This document shows, piece by piece, positions 46,084 to 55,016 of a DNA stretch of 64,000 bases. The position numbers and the translations under genes were made by a program. The notes under the pieces were generated by a model that worked only from the letters and a program-made list of their open reading frames with translations, ran no database searches and was not told the DNA's origin. Source of the DNA: Zafaria cholistanensis (lineage in GTDB: Bacteria > Actinomycetota > Actinomycetes > Actinomycetales > Micrococcaceae); contig NZ_BKDJ01000011.1 in the NCBI RefSeq assembly GCF_008580665.1, forward strand, positions 1 through 64,000, in the 5' to 3' direction. The stretch's first letter is position 1; every line of letters starts with the position of its first letter.

Positions 46084-46866
46084 CTACAGGGAGCGGGCCA
46101 GGATGGCCTGCTTGACCTCGGCGATCGCCTTCGTGACCTGGATGCCGCGCGGGCAGGCCTCGGAGCAGTTGAAGGTGGTGCGGCAGCGCCACACGCCCTC
46201 CTTGTCGTTGAGGATCTCCAGGCGCATGTCCCCGGCCTCGTCGCGGGAGTCGAAGATGAAGCGGTGCGCGTTCACGATCGCCGCCGGGCCGAAGTACTGG
46301 CCGTCGGTCCAGAACACCGGGCAGGAGGAGGTGCATGCGGCACAGAGGATGCACTTGGTGGTGTCGTCGAAGCGTTCGCGGTCCTCGACGGACTGGTAGC
46401 GCTCCTTGGACGGCTCGTGGCCCTTGGCGACCAGGAACGGCATGACCTCGCGGTAGGACTGGAAGAACGGCTCCATGTCCACGATCAGGTCCTTCTCGAC
46501 CGGCAGGCCCTTGATGGCCTCGACGGTGATCGGCTTGCTCGTGTCCAGGTCCTTCAGCAGGGTCTTGCAGGCCAGGCGGTTGCGGCCGTTGATGCGCATG
46601 GCATCGGAGCCGCAGACGCCGTGGGCGCAGGACCGGCGGAAGGACAGCGAGCCGTCATGCTCCCACTTGACCTTGTGCAGCGCGTCCAGAATACGGTCCG
46701 TGCCGTACATGGTCAGCTTGAAGTCCTCCCACGAGGCCTCCTCGGAGACCTCGGGGTCGTAGCGGCGCACGCGCAGGGTGATGTCGAACTTGGGGATCTC
46801 CCCGCCGCCGCCCACGCCCGGGGCGAGCTTGACGACAGATGCTGGTTCCGGAAGTTCCGTGCTCAT
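46084..46866 (-). CDS. sdhB: Succinate dehydrogenase iron-sulfur subunit
   Basis: The 260-residue subunit carries the three Fe-S clusters: [2Fe-2S] ligands in CAHGVCGSDAMRINGRNRLAC, then CILCAACTSSCP and NCSEACPRGIQV for the [4Fe-4S] and [3Fe-4S] clusters. It passes electrons from SdhA to the membrane quinone. Its ATG overlaps the sdhA stop by one base (TAATG). Last gene of the sdhCDAB operon. Confidence 0.96.
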   Translation of the reverse strand: MSTELPEPASVVKLAPGVGGGGEIPKFDITLRVRRYDPEVSEEASWEDFKLTMYGTDRILDALHKVKWEHDGSLSFRRSCAHGVCGSDAMRINGRNRLACKTLLKDLDTSKPITVEAIKGLPVEKDLIVDMEPFFQSYREVMPFLVAKGHEPSKERYQSVEDRERFDDTTKCILCAACTSSCPVFWTDGQYFGPAAIVNAHRFIFDSRDEAGDMRLEILNDKEGVWRCRTTFNCSEACPRGIQVTKAIAEVKQAILARSL

Positions 46867-48653
46867 TAGTACTTACGCTCCATCGGCTGGTAACGGGTAA
46901 AGACGACGGGCTTGGTCTCCAGGCGGATGCCGGAGGTGCCCTCGGAGACGGCGTCGGCGTCCTTGTAGGCCATGGAGTGCTTCATGAAGTTCACGTCGTC
47001 GCGGTCCGGGAAGTCCTCGCGGTAGTGCCCGCCGCGGGATTCCTTGCGGTGCATGGCCGTGGTGGTCATGACCTCGGCCATGTCCAGCAGGAAGCCCAGT
47101 TCAACGGCCTCGAGCAGGTCCAGGTTGAAGCGCTTGCCCTTGTCCTGGATGGCCACGTTCTTGTAGCGCCCGCGCAGGGACTTGATGACGTCCAGCGCCT
47201 CCTGCAGGGACTCGGCGGTGCGGAACACCTGGACGTTGGCGTCCATGGTGTCCTGGAGCTCCTTGCGCAGCACGGCGACGCGCTCGGTACCGTTGGCGTT
47301 GCGCAGGTCCTCCAGCAGCGTGGTGGTGAACGCCTCCGGCTCCTCCGGCAGGGCGACGAACTCGGCGTCGCGGGCGTACTTGGCAGCGGCCAGGCCGGCC
47401 CGCTTGCCGAACACGTTGATGTCCAGCAGCGAGTTGGTGCCGAGGCGGTTGGAGCCGTGCACGGACACGCACGCCACCTCGCCGGCGGCGAACAGGCCCG
47501 GGATCACGGTGTCGTTGTCCTGCAGGACCTGCGCCTCGACGTTGGTCGGGATGCCGCCCATGGCGTAGTGCGCGGTCGGGTAGACCGGCACCGGCTCGGT
47601 GAACGGCTCCACGCCCAGGTAGGTGCGGGCGAACTCCGTGATGTCCGGCAGCTTGGACTCGATGTGCTCCGGCTCCAGGTGGGTGAGGTCCAGGAGGACG
47701 TAGTCCTTGTTCGGGCCGCAGCCGCGGCCCTCGCGGACCTCGTTGGCCATGGAACGGGCCACGATGTCGCGCGGGGCCAGGTCCTTGATGGTGGGCGCGT
47801 AGCGCTCCATGAAGCGCTCGCCCTCGGAGTTGCGCAGGATTGCGCCCTCGCCGCGGGCGCCCTCGGTGAGGAGGATGCCCAGGCCGGCCAGGCCGGTCGG
47901 GTGGAACTGGAAGAACTCCATGTCCTCCAGCGGGATGCCGCGGCGGAACGCGATGCCCATGCCGTCGCCGGTCAGGGTGTGGGCGTTGGAGGTGGTCTTG
48001 AAGACCTTGCCGGCGCCGCCGGAGGCGAAGACGACGGACTTGGCCTGGAACACGTGCAGTTCGCCGCTGGCCAGGTCGTAGGAGACGACGCCGGCAACGC
48101 GCTTCTGCTTGTAGGGGGTGCCGTCGGCGCGGACCGCGTCCTCCTCGACGAGGAGCAGATCGAGCACGTAGTACTCGTTGTAGAACTCGACGTTGTGCTT
48201 GACGCAGTTTTGGTACAGCGTCTGCAGGATCATGTGGCCGGTGCGGTCGGCGGCGTAGCATGCCCGGCGGACCGGGGCCTTGCCGTGGTCGCGGGTGTGG
48301 CCGCCGAAGCGGCGCTGGTCGATCTTGCCCTCGGGGGTGCGGTTGAAGGGCAGGCCCATCTTCTCCAGGTCGAGGACCGCGTCGATGGCCTCCTTGGCCA
48401 TGACCTCGGCCGCGTCCTGGTCAACCAGGTAGTCGCCACCCTTGATGGTGTCGAAGGTGTGCCACTCCCAGTTGTCTTCCTCGACGTTGGCCAGGGCGGC
48501 GCACATGCCGCCCTGCGCCGCACCCGTGTGCGAACGGGTCGGGTAAAGCTTGGTGAGTACCGCCGTGCGCGCGCGCTGGCCGGACTCGATGGCGGCGCGC
48601 ATGCCGGCGCCGCCTGCGCCGACGATGACGACGTCGTACTTATGTACCTGCAT
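46866..48653 (-). CDS. sdhA: Succinate dehydrogenase flavoprotein subunit
   Basis: The 595-residue FAD subunit starts [19 protein letters not shown] with the dinucleotide fold. [14 protein letters not shown] contains the His that binds FAD covalently. Active-site segments include [20 protein letters not shown] and [15 protein letters not shown]. It oxidises succinate to fumarate. It lies 55 nt after sdhD and is coupled to sdhB. Confidence 0.97.
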   Translation of the reverse strand: MQVHKYDVVIVGAGGAGMRAAIESGQRARTAVLTKLYPTRSHTGAAQGGMCAALANVEEDNWEWHTFDTIKGGDYLVDQDAAEVMAKEAIDAVLDLEKMGLPFNRTPEGKIDQRRFGGHTRDHGKAPVRRACYAADRTGHMILQTLYQNCVKHNVEFYNEYYVLDLLLVEEDAVRADGTPYKQKRVAGVVSYDLASGELHVFQAKSVVFASGGAGKVFKTTSNAHTLTGDGMGIAFRRGIPLEDMEFFQFHPTGLAGLGILLTEGARGEGAILRNSEGERFMERYAPTIKDLAPRDIVARSMANEVREGRGCGPNKDYVLLDLTHLEPEHIESKLPDITEFARTYLGVEPFTEPVPVYPTAHYAMGGIPTNVEAQVLQDNDTVIPGLFAAGEVACVSVHGSNRLGTNSLLDINVFGKRAGLAAAKYARDAEFVALPEEPEAFTTTLLEDLRNANGTERVAVLRKELQDTMDANVQVFRTAESLQEALDVIKSLRGRYKNVAIQDKGKRFNLDLLEAVELGFLLDMAEVMTTTAMHRKESRGGHYREDFPDRDDVNFMKHSMAYKDADAVSEGTSGIRLETKPVVFTRYQPMERKY

Positions 48654-48708
48654 ACCGGATGCTCTCTCTAATCTTTCGAATTCTCAGTAACGGCGAACGG
48701 CGCCGGGA

Positions 48709-49158
48709 CTAGTTGCAGACCTCGAGGGTGGACCCCGGGATGCATGGATCGAAGGTGAAGATGACCAGGGTGCCCAGGATGATGATCACGGCCGTGCAGA
48801 TGTACAGCACGGTCTTGAGCCACATGCGGGTCCGCGTCTTCTCCGCGTAGTCGTTGATGATGGTGCGCAGGCCGTTGGTGCCGTGCAGCATGGCCAGCCA
48901 CAACATGGCCAGGTCCCAGAACTGCCAGAACGGGTCGGCCCACTTGCCGGCGACGAAGCCGAAGTCGACGTCGTTGATGCCGCCGCCAACCAGCAGGTTG
49001 GTGATGAGGTGGCCGAAGATCAGCACCACCAGGATGACGCCGGAGAGGCGCATGAACAGCCAGGCGGACATCTCGAAGGTGCCGCCGCGGTTGCGCATGC
49101 GGTTGTACTGCGGCTCGATGCGGCCGGTGCGCGGGGCTACGAATTCCGTCGATGCCAT
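48709..49158 (-). CDS. sdhD: Succinate dehydrogenase membrane anchor subunit
   Basis: The 149-residue protein has three transmembrane helices (about residues 30-55, 75-95, 110-132). GHLITNLL and AMLHGTNGLR contain the His residues expected to ligate heme b and lie near the quinone site. It follows sdhC by 3 nt. Confidence 0.9.
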   Translation of the reverse strand: MASTEFVAPRTGRIEPQYNRMRNRGGTFEMSAWLFMRLSGVILVVLIFGHLITNLLVGGGINDVDFGFVAGKWADPFWQFWDLAMLWLAMLHGTNGLRTIINDYAEKTRTRMWLKTVLYICTAVIIILGTLVIFTFDPCIPGSTLEVCN

Positions 49159-49161
49159 GGC

Positions 49162-49542
49162 TTAGTGACCTCCGAAGGCGAGGGAAAGGTGGCGGATGGC
49201 GAATCCGCCGAGGGCAAGTGCCCAGAGGATGATGACGCCCCACAGCATCTGGCGCTGGTACTTGGGACCCTGCTTCCAGAAGTCCACGAGGATCAGGCGC
49301 AGGCCGTTGAAGGCGTGGAAGATGATCGCGGCCACCAGGCCGGTCTCGCCCAGGGCCATCAGCGGGTTCTTGTAAGTGGCGATCACTGCGTCGTAGGCCC
49401 CGGGCGACACGCGCACCAGGGACGTGTCGAGCACGTGCACCAGAAGGAAGAAGAAAATGACGACACCGGTGATACGGTGTCCCACCCAAGACCACATGCC
49501 TTCGCGGCCGCGGTAGAGGGTGCCTGACGAAGTCTTCGACAC
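49162..49542 (-). CDS. sdhC: Succinate dehydrogenase cytochrome b subunit
   Basis: The 126-residue, three-helix subunit begins SKTSSGTLYRGREGMWSWV, the standard actinobacterial SdhC start. HRITGVVIFFFLLVHVLDT has the conserved His and Ser/Arg region, and AIIFHAFNGLRLILVDF the second heme-ligand helix. I chose GTG 49542 because GGAGG (49552-49556 on the minus strand) lies 9 nt upstream; ATG 49557 overlaps that site. First gene of sdhCDAB; a 19-nt palindrome lies just upstream. Confidence 0.9.
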   Translation of the reverse strand: MSKTSSGTLYRGREGMWSWVGHRITGVVIFFFLLVHVLDTSLVRVSPGAYDAVIATYKNPLMALGETGLVAAIIFHAFNGLRLILVDFWKQGPKYQRQMLWGVIILWALALGGFAIRHLSLAFGGH

Positions 49543-49571
49543 TGAATTAACCTCCATGCATCGCAAGGGCG

Positions 49572-49590
49572 TTGTGCGGTTTCCACACAA
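49572..49590. promoter_or_regulatory. 19-nt palindrome in front of sdhC
   Basis: TTGTGCGGTTTCCACACAA is symmetric except for one pair, with half-site TTGTG and a 9-nt centre. It lies 30-48 nt upstream of the sdhC start. The half-site resembles Rex and CRP/GlxR sites, but the spacing is one base too long for either. Confidence 0.5.
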
Positions 49591-49829
49591 GAATTGACGC
49601 CGGTGCGTGAGCGTTCCTACCGCATACCCTAAACCACTATGGCGGGATGCATGCGGTCGGGATCGGCGGTGTGTGTGCAGGGTCACTTTGATGACGCGAC
49701 CGGCCCGAAAACCTTGGAATCATGCGGAATTACGCAACGCGAAAGTGGCCTAAATCGGAGCCTGGAGGAAGCCGCCCGGCCGGGGCCGCCTGGCGTCCCC
49801 GGCCGGGGACATCGGCTAGCCTTGGGCAA

Positions 49830-50942
49830 ATGAGCGAAGACATCCTGCAGCGGTTCCACGGCGTCATCCCGGCCGGTGGGGTGGGCACGCGGCTATGGCC
49901 GCTCTCCCGGGCTGCTGCCCCCAAGTTCCTCCATGACCTGACCGGTTCGGGCAGCACGCTGATCCGTGCCACCTACGACCGCCTGGCCCCGCTGACCGGG
50001 GACCGCATCATGGTGGTCACCGGGCAGGCGCACCGCACCGCGGTGCTGGCCCAGCTTCCCGAGCTGTGCGACGAAAACCTGGTCCTGGAGAGCGAGCCCA
50101 AGGATTCGGCGGCGGCGATCGGACTGGCCGCGGCGATCCTGAGCCAGCGCAACCCGGACACCATCATGGGTTCCTTCGCCGCCGACCAGGTGATCGGCCC
50201 CGTCGAGGTCTTCCAGGAGGCCGTCCGCGAGGCCGTCGCCACCGCCGCCACCGGCAAGATCGTCACCATCGGCATCCGCCCCACGCTGCCCTCGACCGCC
50301 TTCGGTTACATCCGCCAGTCCGGCCGCCTGGACATCGACGGCGCCCCGAGCGCCATGGCGGTCGCCGAGTTCGTGGAGAAGCCCGGGGAGGACCTGGCCC
50401 GCAAGTACCTGGCCAGCGGCGACTACCTGTGGAACGCCGGCATGTTCGTTGCCCCGGTGGGCCTGATGCTGCGCCACCTGGCGGCCAGCGAGCCGGAACT
50501 CTACGTGGGCCTGATGGAGATCGCCGCGGCCTGGGACACCCCGGTCCGCGACGAGGTCATGGCACGCATCTGGCCCGACCTGCCCAAGACCGCCATTGAC
50601 TACGCGGTCGCCGAACCGGCCGCGGCCGCCGGCGACGTGGCCATGATCCCGGGCGTGTTCACCTGGGACGACGTGGGCGACTTCGCGGCCATCGGACGCC
50701 TGAACCCCGCCAGCGAAAGCACCAACATCACGGTCCTGGGCGAGGGGGCGCGGGTCTATGCGGACCAGGCCTCCGGCGTCGTGGTCTCCGACACCAAGCG
50801 CGTGATCGCGCTTATCGGGATCTCCGACGTGGTGGTGGTGGACACCCCCGACGCGCTCCTGGTTACCACCAAGGACCACGCACAGTCGGTGAAGAAGGCC
50901 GTGGAGCACCTCAAGGCCGCCGGCGACGTCGACGTCCTCTAG
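49830..50942 (+). CDS. manC: Mannose-1-phosphate guanylyltransferase
   Basis: This 370-residue nucleotidyltransferase makes GDP-mannose from GTP and mannose-1-phosphate. The pyrophosphorylase signature is GVIPAGGVGTRLWPLSR; VVTGQAHRTAV, FAADQVIGP (metal Asp) and FVEKPGEDLARKYLASGDYLWNAGMF (conserved FVEKP and NAGMF) follow. GDP-mannose would supply mannosyltransferases such as the MgtA-like enzyme at 6.3 kb. TAGCCT at 49817-49822 ends 7 nt before ATG 49830, indicating a leaderless mRNA. Confidence 0.93.
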   Translation: MSEDILQRFHGVIPAGGVGTRLWPLSRAAAPKFLHDLTGSGSTLIRATYDRLAPLTGDRIMVVTGQAHRTAVLAQLPELCDENLVLESEPKDSAAAIGLAAAILSQRNPDTIMGSFAADQVIGPVEVFQEAVREAVATAATGKIVTIGIRPTLPSTAFGYIRQSGRLDIDGAPSAMAVAEFVEKPGEDLARKYLASGDYLWNAGMFVAPVGLMLRHLAASEPELYVGLMEIAAAWDTPVRDEVMARIWPDLPKTAIDYAVAEPAAAAGDVAMIPGVFTWDDVGDFAAIGRLNPASESTNITVLGEGARVYADQASGVVVSDTKRVIALIGISDVVVVDTPDALLVTTKDHAQSVKKAVEHLKAAGDVDVL

Positions 50943-50985
50943 CCCGCCCATGCGCGCAGCCGCCGCCGGGGTCCCGCCCGGCGGC

Positions 50986-51013
50986 GCGCGAGGACGGACG
51001 CGCGAGGACGGAC
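50986..51013. repeat. 14-bp tandem duplication
   Basis: GCGCGAGGACGGAC occurs twice head to tail between manC and the M20 gene. Confidence 0.85.
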
Positions 51014-51070
51014 GCACCAGAACGGAACGGCGGCGCAGCCGGGGGCGTCAAACCCGAGTAGGGTTTTGCC

Positions 51071-52300
51071 GTGCGATTCACTTCCGAGGCCCAGTACCAG
51101 ATTCCGACGCTCGCCGGCTGGATGGAGCCGCTGGTCGACCGGTTGGTCGGATTCCGGCGGGACATCCACGCGAACCCGGAGCTGTCCTTCCGCGAGTTCC
51201 GGACCACCGGCCGGATCGTCGCCGCCCTCGAGGAAGCCGGGCTGTCCCCGCAGCGCTTCGAGGGGGTCGGAGTGTTCGTCGACGTGGGCCGGGGCCCGAT
51301 CGCCCTGGGGCTGCGGGCGGACATCGACGCGCTGCCGGTCCTCGAGGAGACAGGCCTGCCGTACGCCTCCACCAACGAGGGCGTATGCCACGCCTGCGGC
51401 CACGACATCCACACCACCGTGATGCTCGGCGTCGCGCTGCTGCTCAAGAACATGGACGACGCCGGCCAGCTGCACGGCCGCATCCGCGTCATCTTCCAGC
51501 CCGCCGAGGAGACGCTGCCCAGCGGTGCCCTGTTCGTCATCTCCCAGGGGGCACTTGAAGGGATCCCGCGCATCCTCGCCCTCCACTGCGAGCCGCGCAT
51601 CGACGCGGGAAAGATCGGCACCCGCATCGGCGCCATCACCAGTGCCAGTGACACCATCAAGATCGAACTCACCGGCCGCGGCGGCCACACCTCCCGCCCG
51701 CACCTGACCGAGGACATGGTCTTCGCCCTGGCCCAGATCGCGGTGAACGTGCCCGCGGTGCTGAACCGGCGCATCGACGTGCGCAGCGCCGTGTCCGTGG
51801 TGTGGGGACAGATCCACGCCGGCTCCGCCCCCAACGCGATTCCCGCCTCCGGCTACATGGCCGGCACCATGCGCTGCCTGGACGCGGCCGCCTGGCACGG
51901 TGCCGGCGAGCTGCTGGACGAGGTGGTGCGCCAGGTGGCCGCGCCCTACGGGGTGGACGTCAAGCTGGAGCACATCCGGGGCGTACCGCCGGTGGTCAAC
52001 ACCGCGGAGGAGACGGAACTGATCGAAGATGCCGCACGCGCCGAGATCGGCTCCTCCGCGATCGTGCTGACCCCGCAGTCAATGGGCGGGGAGGACTTCG
52101 CCTGGATGACGCAGCGGGTCCCCGGCGCCATGATGCGGCTGGGCACCCGGACCCCGGGCGGGGACACTTACGACCTCCACCGGGGTGACTACATCCCGGA
52201 CGAACGGGCCATCGCCGTGGGCGTGCGCGTCATGGCCCGGGCCGCGCTGGACGCCATTGCCGCCTCCGGGGCGCGGGACGGGGAACCCGTCGAGGCGTAG
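51071..52300 (+). CDS. M20 family amidohydrolase (N-acyl-amino acid/aminobenzoyl type)
   Basis: The 409-residue metallohydrolase has FRRDIHANPELSFREF at its N-terminus, GLRADIDALPVLEETGLPY with a metal-ligand Asp, VCHACGHDIHTTVMLG with the Cys-Gly-His-Asp motif, and FQPAEETLPSG with the catalytic Glu. A dimerisation domain occupies about residues 185-300. It removes acyl groups from amino acids or related amides; the substrate is not assignable. TAGGGT at 51059-51064 ends 6 nt before GTG 51071 (leaderless type). Confidence 0.9.
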   Translation: MRFTSEAQYQIPTLAGWMEPLVDRLVGFRRDIHANPELSFREFRTTGRIVAALEEAGLSPQRFEGVGVFVDVGRGPIALGLRADIDALPVLEETGLPYASTNEGVCHACGHDIHTTVMLGVALLLKNMDDAGQLHGRIRVIFQPAEETLPSGALFVISQGALEGIPRILALHCEPRIDAGKIGTRIGAITSASDTIKIELTGRGGHTSRPHLTEDMVFALAQIAVNVPAVLNRRIDVRSAVSVVWGQIHAGSAPNAIPASGYMAGTMRCLDAAAWHGAGELLDEVVRQVAAPYGVDVKLEHIRGVPPVVNTAEETELIEDAARAEIGSSAIVLTPQSMGGEDFAWMTQRVPGAMMRLGTRTPGGDTYDLHRGDYIPDERAIAVGVRVMARAALDAIAASGARDGEPVEA

Positions 52301-52302
52301 CC

Positions 52303-52352
52303 CGTCTCCCCAGCCGTCCCCCGCAGCCCGTCCCCCCCGCAGCCCGTCCCCC
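52303..52352. repeat. Degenerate C-rich repeat of about 17 bp
   Basis: GCAGCCCGTCCCCCC-type units between the M20 gene and cdd. Confidence 0.7.
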
Positions 52353-52368
52353 CGTGAAGGAGCAGCCC

Positions 52369-52830
52369 ATGCCGGACGCCACGCCCGAGCCCGCCATGCC
52401 CGAGCCCGCCATGCCCGAGCCCGCCACGCCCGAGCCCGCCGTGACCGAGGCCGAGTGGGCCCGCCTGGCCGAGGCGGCCCGCGAGGCCGCCACCCACGCC
52501 TACGTGCCCTATTCCGGGTTCCCGGTCGGGGCCGCGGCCCTAACCGAGGACGGGCGGATGGTCACGGGGTGCAATGTGGAAAACGCCTCCTACGGAGTAA
52601 CGCTCTGCGCCGAATGCACGCTGGTCGGCCAACTGCACATGACCGGCGGCGGAAAGCTGCGCGCCTTCTACTGCGTGGACGGGCGCGGCAACGTCCTCAT
52701 GCCGTGCGGCCGCTGCCGCCAACTGCTCTTCGAACACCGCGGCGCCCACATGCGCCTGATGACCGTCAGCGGGGTCCGGACCATGGACGAGGTCCTGCCG
52801 GACGCCTTCGGTCCCCACAACCTGTTCTGA
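52369..52830 (+). CDS. cdd: Cytidine deaminase
   Basis: The 153-residue zinc enzyme converts cytidine or deoxycytidine to uridine forms. Zinc ligands and the catalytic Glu are in TLCAECTL and MPCGRCRQLLFEH; VPYSGFPVGAAAL and GCNVENASYG bind the nucleoside. The first 25 residues are a Met-Pro-Glu-Pro-Ala repeat encoded by a 15-bp tandem array, absent from typical Cdd. ATG 52369 has GAAGGAG at 52355-52361. It is in line with deoA for pyrimidine salvage. Confidence 0.94.
   Translation: MPDATPEPAMPEPAMPEPATPEPAVTEAEWARLAEAAREAATHAYVPYSGFPVGAAALTEDGRMVTGCNVENASYGVTLCAECTLVGQLHMTGGGKLRAFYCVDGRGNVLMPCGRCRQLLFEHRGAHMRLMTVSGVRTMDEVLPDAFGPHNLF
52381..52440 (+). repeat. 15-bp tandem repeat, 4 copies, in the cdd N-terminus
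   Basis: (A)TGCCCGAGCCCGCC-type units encode a Pro-Glu-Pro-Ala pentapeptide. Several internal ATGs in the repeat could act as start codons. Confidence 0.92.
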
Positions 52831-52867
52831 CTCCCGCGCAGCAGTCCCGCACCCACGAAAGGCAGCC

Positions 52868-54193
52868 ATGACCACCGAGGCCTTCGACGCCGTCGACATC
52901 ATCCGCACCAAACGGGACAAAGGCACGCTCAGCGCCGCCCAGATCGACTGGACCATCGACGCATACACCCGCGGCGCGATCGCCGAGGAGCAGATGGCGG
53001 CGCTGAACATGGCTATCCTGCTCAACGGGATGGACCGCGCGGAGATTTCCCGCTGGACGGCAGCGATGGTCGCCTCGGGCGAGCGGATGGATTTCTCCGC
53101 GCTGCGCACCCCGGACGGGCGCGTGAAGGCAACCGCGGACAAGCACTCCACCGGCGGGGTGGGGGACAAAATCACGCTGCCGCTGGCGCCGCTGGTGGCA
53201 GTATTCGGCGTCGCGGTGCCCCAGCTGAGCGGCCGCGGGCTCGGGCACACCGGAGGCACCCTGGACAAGCTTGAGGCCATTCCGGGCTGGCGGGCGGTGC
53301 TGTCCACTGCGGAGATGATGTCCCAGCTCCAGGATGTCGGGGCGGTGGTCTGCGCCGCCGGTTCCAAGCTGGCCCCGGCGGACAGGAAGCTGTACGCCCT
53401 GCGCGACGTCACCGGGACCGTCGAATCGATTCCGCTGATCGCCAGTTCCATCATGAGCAAGAAGATCGCCGAAGGCACCGGGGCGCTGGTCCTGGACGTG
53501 AAGGTCGGGTCCGGGGCATTCATGAAGGACGCGGCCTCCGCCCGCGAGCTCGCCGAAACCATGGTCGCCCTCGGCACCGGCGCCGGGGTCCGGACGGTGG
53601 CCCTGCTGACCGACATGCAGACCCCGCTCGGACTGACCGCGGGGAACGCGATCGAGGTCGAGGAGTCCGTGGAGGTGCTGGCCGGGGGCGGGCCGCCCGA
53701 CGTCGTCGAACTCACGGTCCGGCTGGCCGAGGAGATGCTCGAGGCGGCCGGGGTGCGCGGTGCCACCGGAATGTCCAGGGCGGACCCGGCCGCTGCGCTG
53801 CGCGACGGCCGCGCCATGGATGTGTGGAACCGGATGATCGCGGCCCAGGGGGGAGACCCGCGCGCCAAGCTCCCGGTCGCCCGGGAATCGGAAACCGTGT
53901 ATGCCCAGGCGGACGGGGTGCTGGTGGAACTGGACGCCCGCGCCGTCGGGGTGGCCGCCTGGCGGCTGGGCGCCGGCCGGGCCCGTAAGGAGGACGCCGT
54001 GCAGGCCGGCGCGGGGGTGCGCCTGCACGCCAAGCCCGGGGACGCAGTCCGCCGCGGACAGCCGCTGATGACGCTGCTGACCGACACCCCGGAGCGGTTC
54101 GGGCGGGCCAAGGAGGCACTTGAGGGGGCCGCGGTGATCGCCGCCGGGGGGGACCTGCCGTCCCGGCCGCTGATCCTGGACCGTATCGGCTGA
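52868..54193 (+). CDS. deoA: Thymidine phosphorylase
   Basis: The 441-residue enzyme splits thymidine or deoxyuridine with phosphate into base and deoxyribose-1-phosphate. The glycosyltransferase family 3 signature is SGRGLGHTGGTLDKLEAIPG; KHSTGGVGDKITLPLAPLVA binds phosphate. It follows cdd by 37 nt with GAAAGGCAGCC in front of ATG 52868. Confidence 0.95.
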   Translation: MTTEAFDAVDIIRTKRDKGTLSAAQIDWTIDAYTRGAIAEEQMAALNMAILLNGMDRAEISRWTAAMVASGERMDFSALRTPDGRVKATADKHSTGGVGDKITLPLAPLVAVFGVAVPQLSGRGLGHTGGTLDKLEAIPGWRAVLSTAEMMSQLQDVGAVVCAAGSKLAPADRKLYALRDVTGTVESIPLIASSIMSKKIAEGTGALVLDVKVGSGAFMKDAASARELAETMVALGTGAGVRTVALLTDMQTPLGLTAGNAIEVEESVEVLAGGGPPDVVELTVRLAEEMLEAAGVRGATGMSRADPAAALRDGRAMDVWNRMIAAQGGDPRAKLPVARESETVYAQADGVLVELDARAVGVAAWRLGAGRARKEDAVQAGAGVRLHAKPGDAVRRGQPLMTLLTDTPERFGRAKEALEGAAVIAAGGDLPSRPLILDRIG

Positions 54194-54289
54194 CGCGGGC
54201 CGCCCTTCCGGTGGGCGACAATGGTGTGCACCGGCCCGACTACCGTGCCGTGCCGGCCGGGGCCGGGTGCCGAGGGAAAGCGAACCTAC

Positions 54290-54952
54290 GTGGATGTCAT
54301 CAATGAGGCCATTCTCCACGCCGCCAACGCGTGGTGGATCCTGCCCATTGTGTACCTGTTCTGCCTGATCGACGGGTTCTTTCCGGTGCTGCCCAGCGAA
54401 ACCCTGCTGGTGGCCCTGGGCAGCGTCGCCGTGAACGCCGCAACGCCCAACATGGCCCTGCTGGCCGTGGCCGGTGCCGCCGGGGCGATCACCGGCGACC
54501 AGATCGCCTACCGGATGGGGCGGCGGATCGGCACGGAACGCTTCCGCTGGATGCGCTTGCGCCGCAGCCGCAAGGCTTTCGCCTTTGCCCACCATGAGCT
54601 GATGAAGCGCGGGGCGATGCTGATCTTCACCGCCCGCTACATCCCGATCGGCCGCGTGGCGGTCAACTTCACCGCGGGGGCCACCGGCTACCCGCTGGGA
54701 CGCTTCACCGTGCTGGACATCCTCTCCTGCCTGGTCTGGGCCGCGTACTCGGTGGGGGTGGGCGCCCTCGCCGGCCAGTGGTTCCATGAGAACCAGGTGC
54801 TGGGCATCGTGCTCTCGATCGTGGTCGCGATCGTGCTGGGCTACCTGCTGGACCGGATCGTGTACGCCATCCTGAGGCGGATGGGCAAGCCGACGGAGGC
54901 TCCGGAGTATGAGCTGATGAAGGCGGAAGAGGCCGACGGCGACGCCACCTGA
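54290..54952 (+). CDS. DedA family membrane protein
   Basis: The 220-residue protein belongs to the DedA/VTT group: FCLIDGFFPVLPSETLLVALG near the N-terminus, GDQIAYRMGRRIG, and FTARYIPIGRVAVNFTAGAT with the conserved Arg. DedA proteins recycle lipid carriers such as undecaprenyl phosphate or flip phospholipids. GTG 54290 has GAGGGAAAG at 54272-54280; an upstream ATG at 54221 would add 23 polar residues. Confidence 0.86.
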   Translation: MDVINEAILHAANAWWILPIVYLFCLIDGFFPVLPSETLLVALGSVAVNAATPNMALLAVAGAAGAITGDQIAYRMGRRIGTERFRWMRLRRSRKAFAFAHHELMKRGAMLIFTARYIPIGRVAVNFTAGATGYPLGRFTVLDILSCLVWAAYSVGVGALAGQWFHENQVLGIVLSIVVAIVLGYLLDRIVYAILRRMGKPTEAPEYELMKAEEADGDAT

Positions 54953-55016
54953 GGGGCCCGTCTGACAAGGGCGCGGGCGCTATCGCAAGCCCGTCACCCC
55001 GCAGTAGGCTGGTCGG

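Noticed and set aside
46839-48671. 610-codon open frame opposite sdhA
   Set aside because: Shadow frame; SdhA on the other strand has all catalytic motifs.
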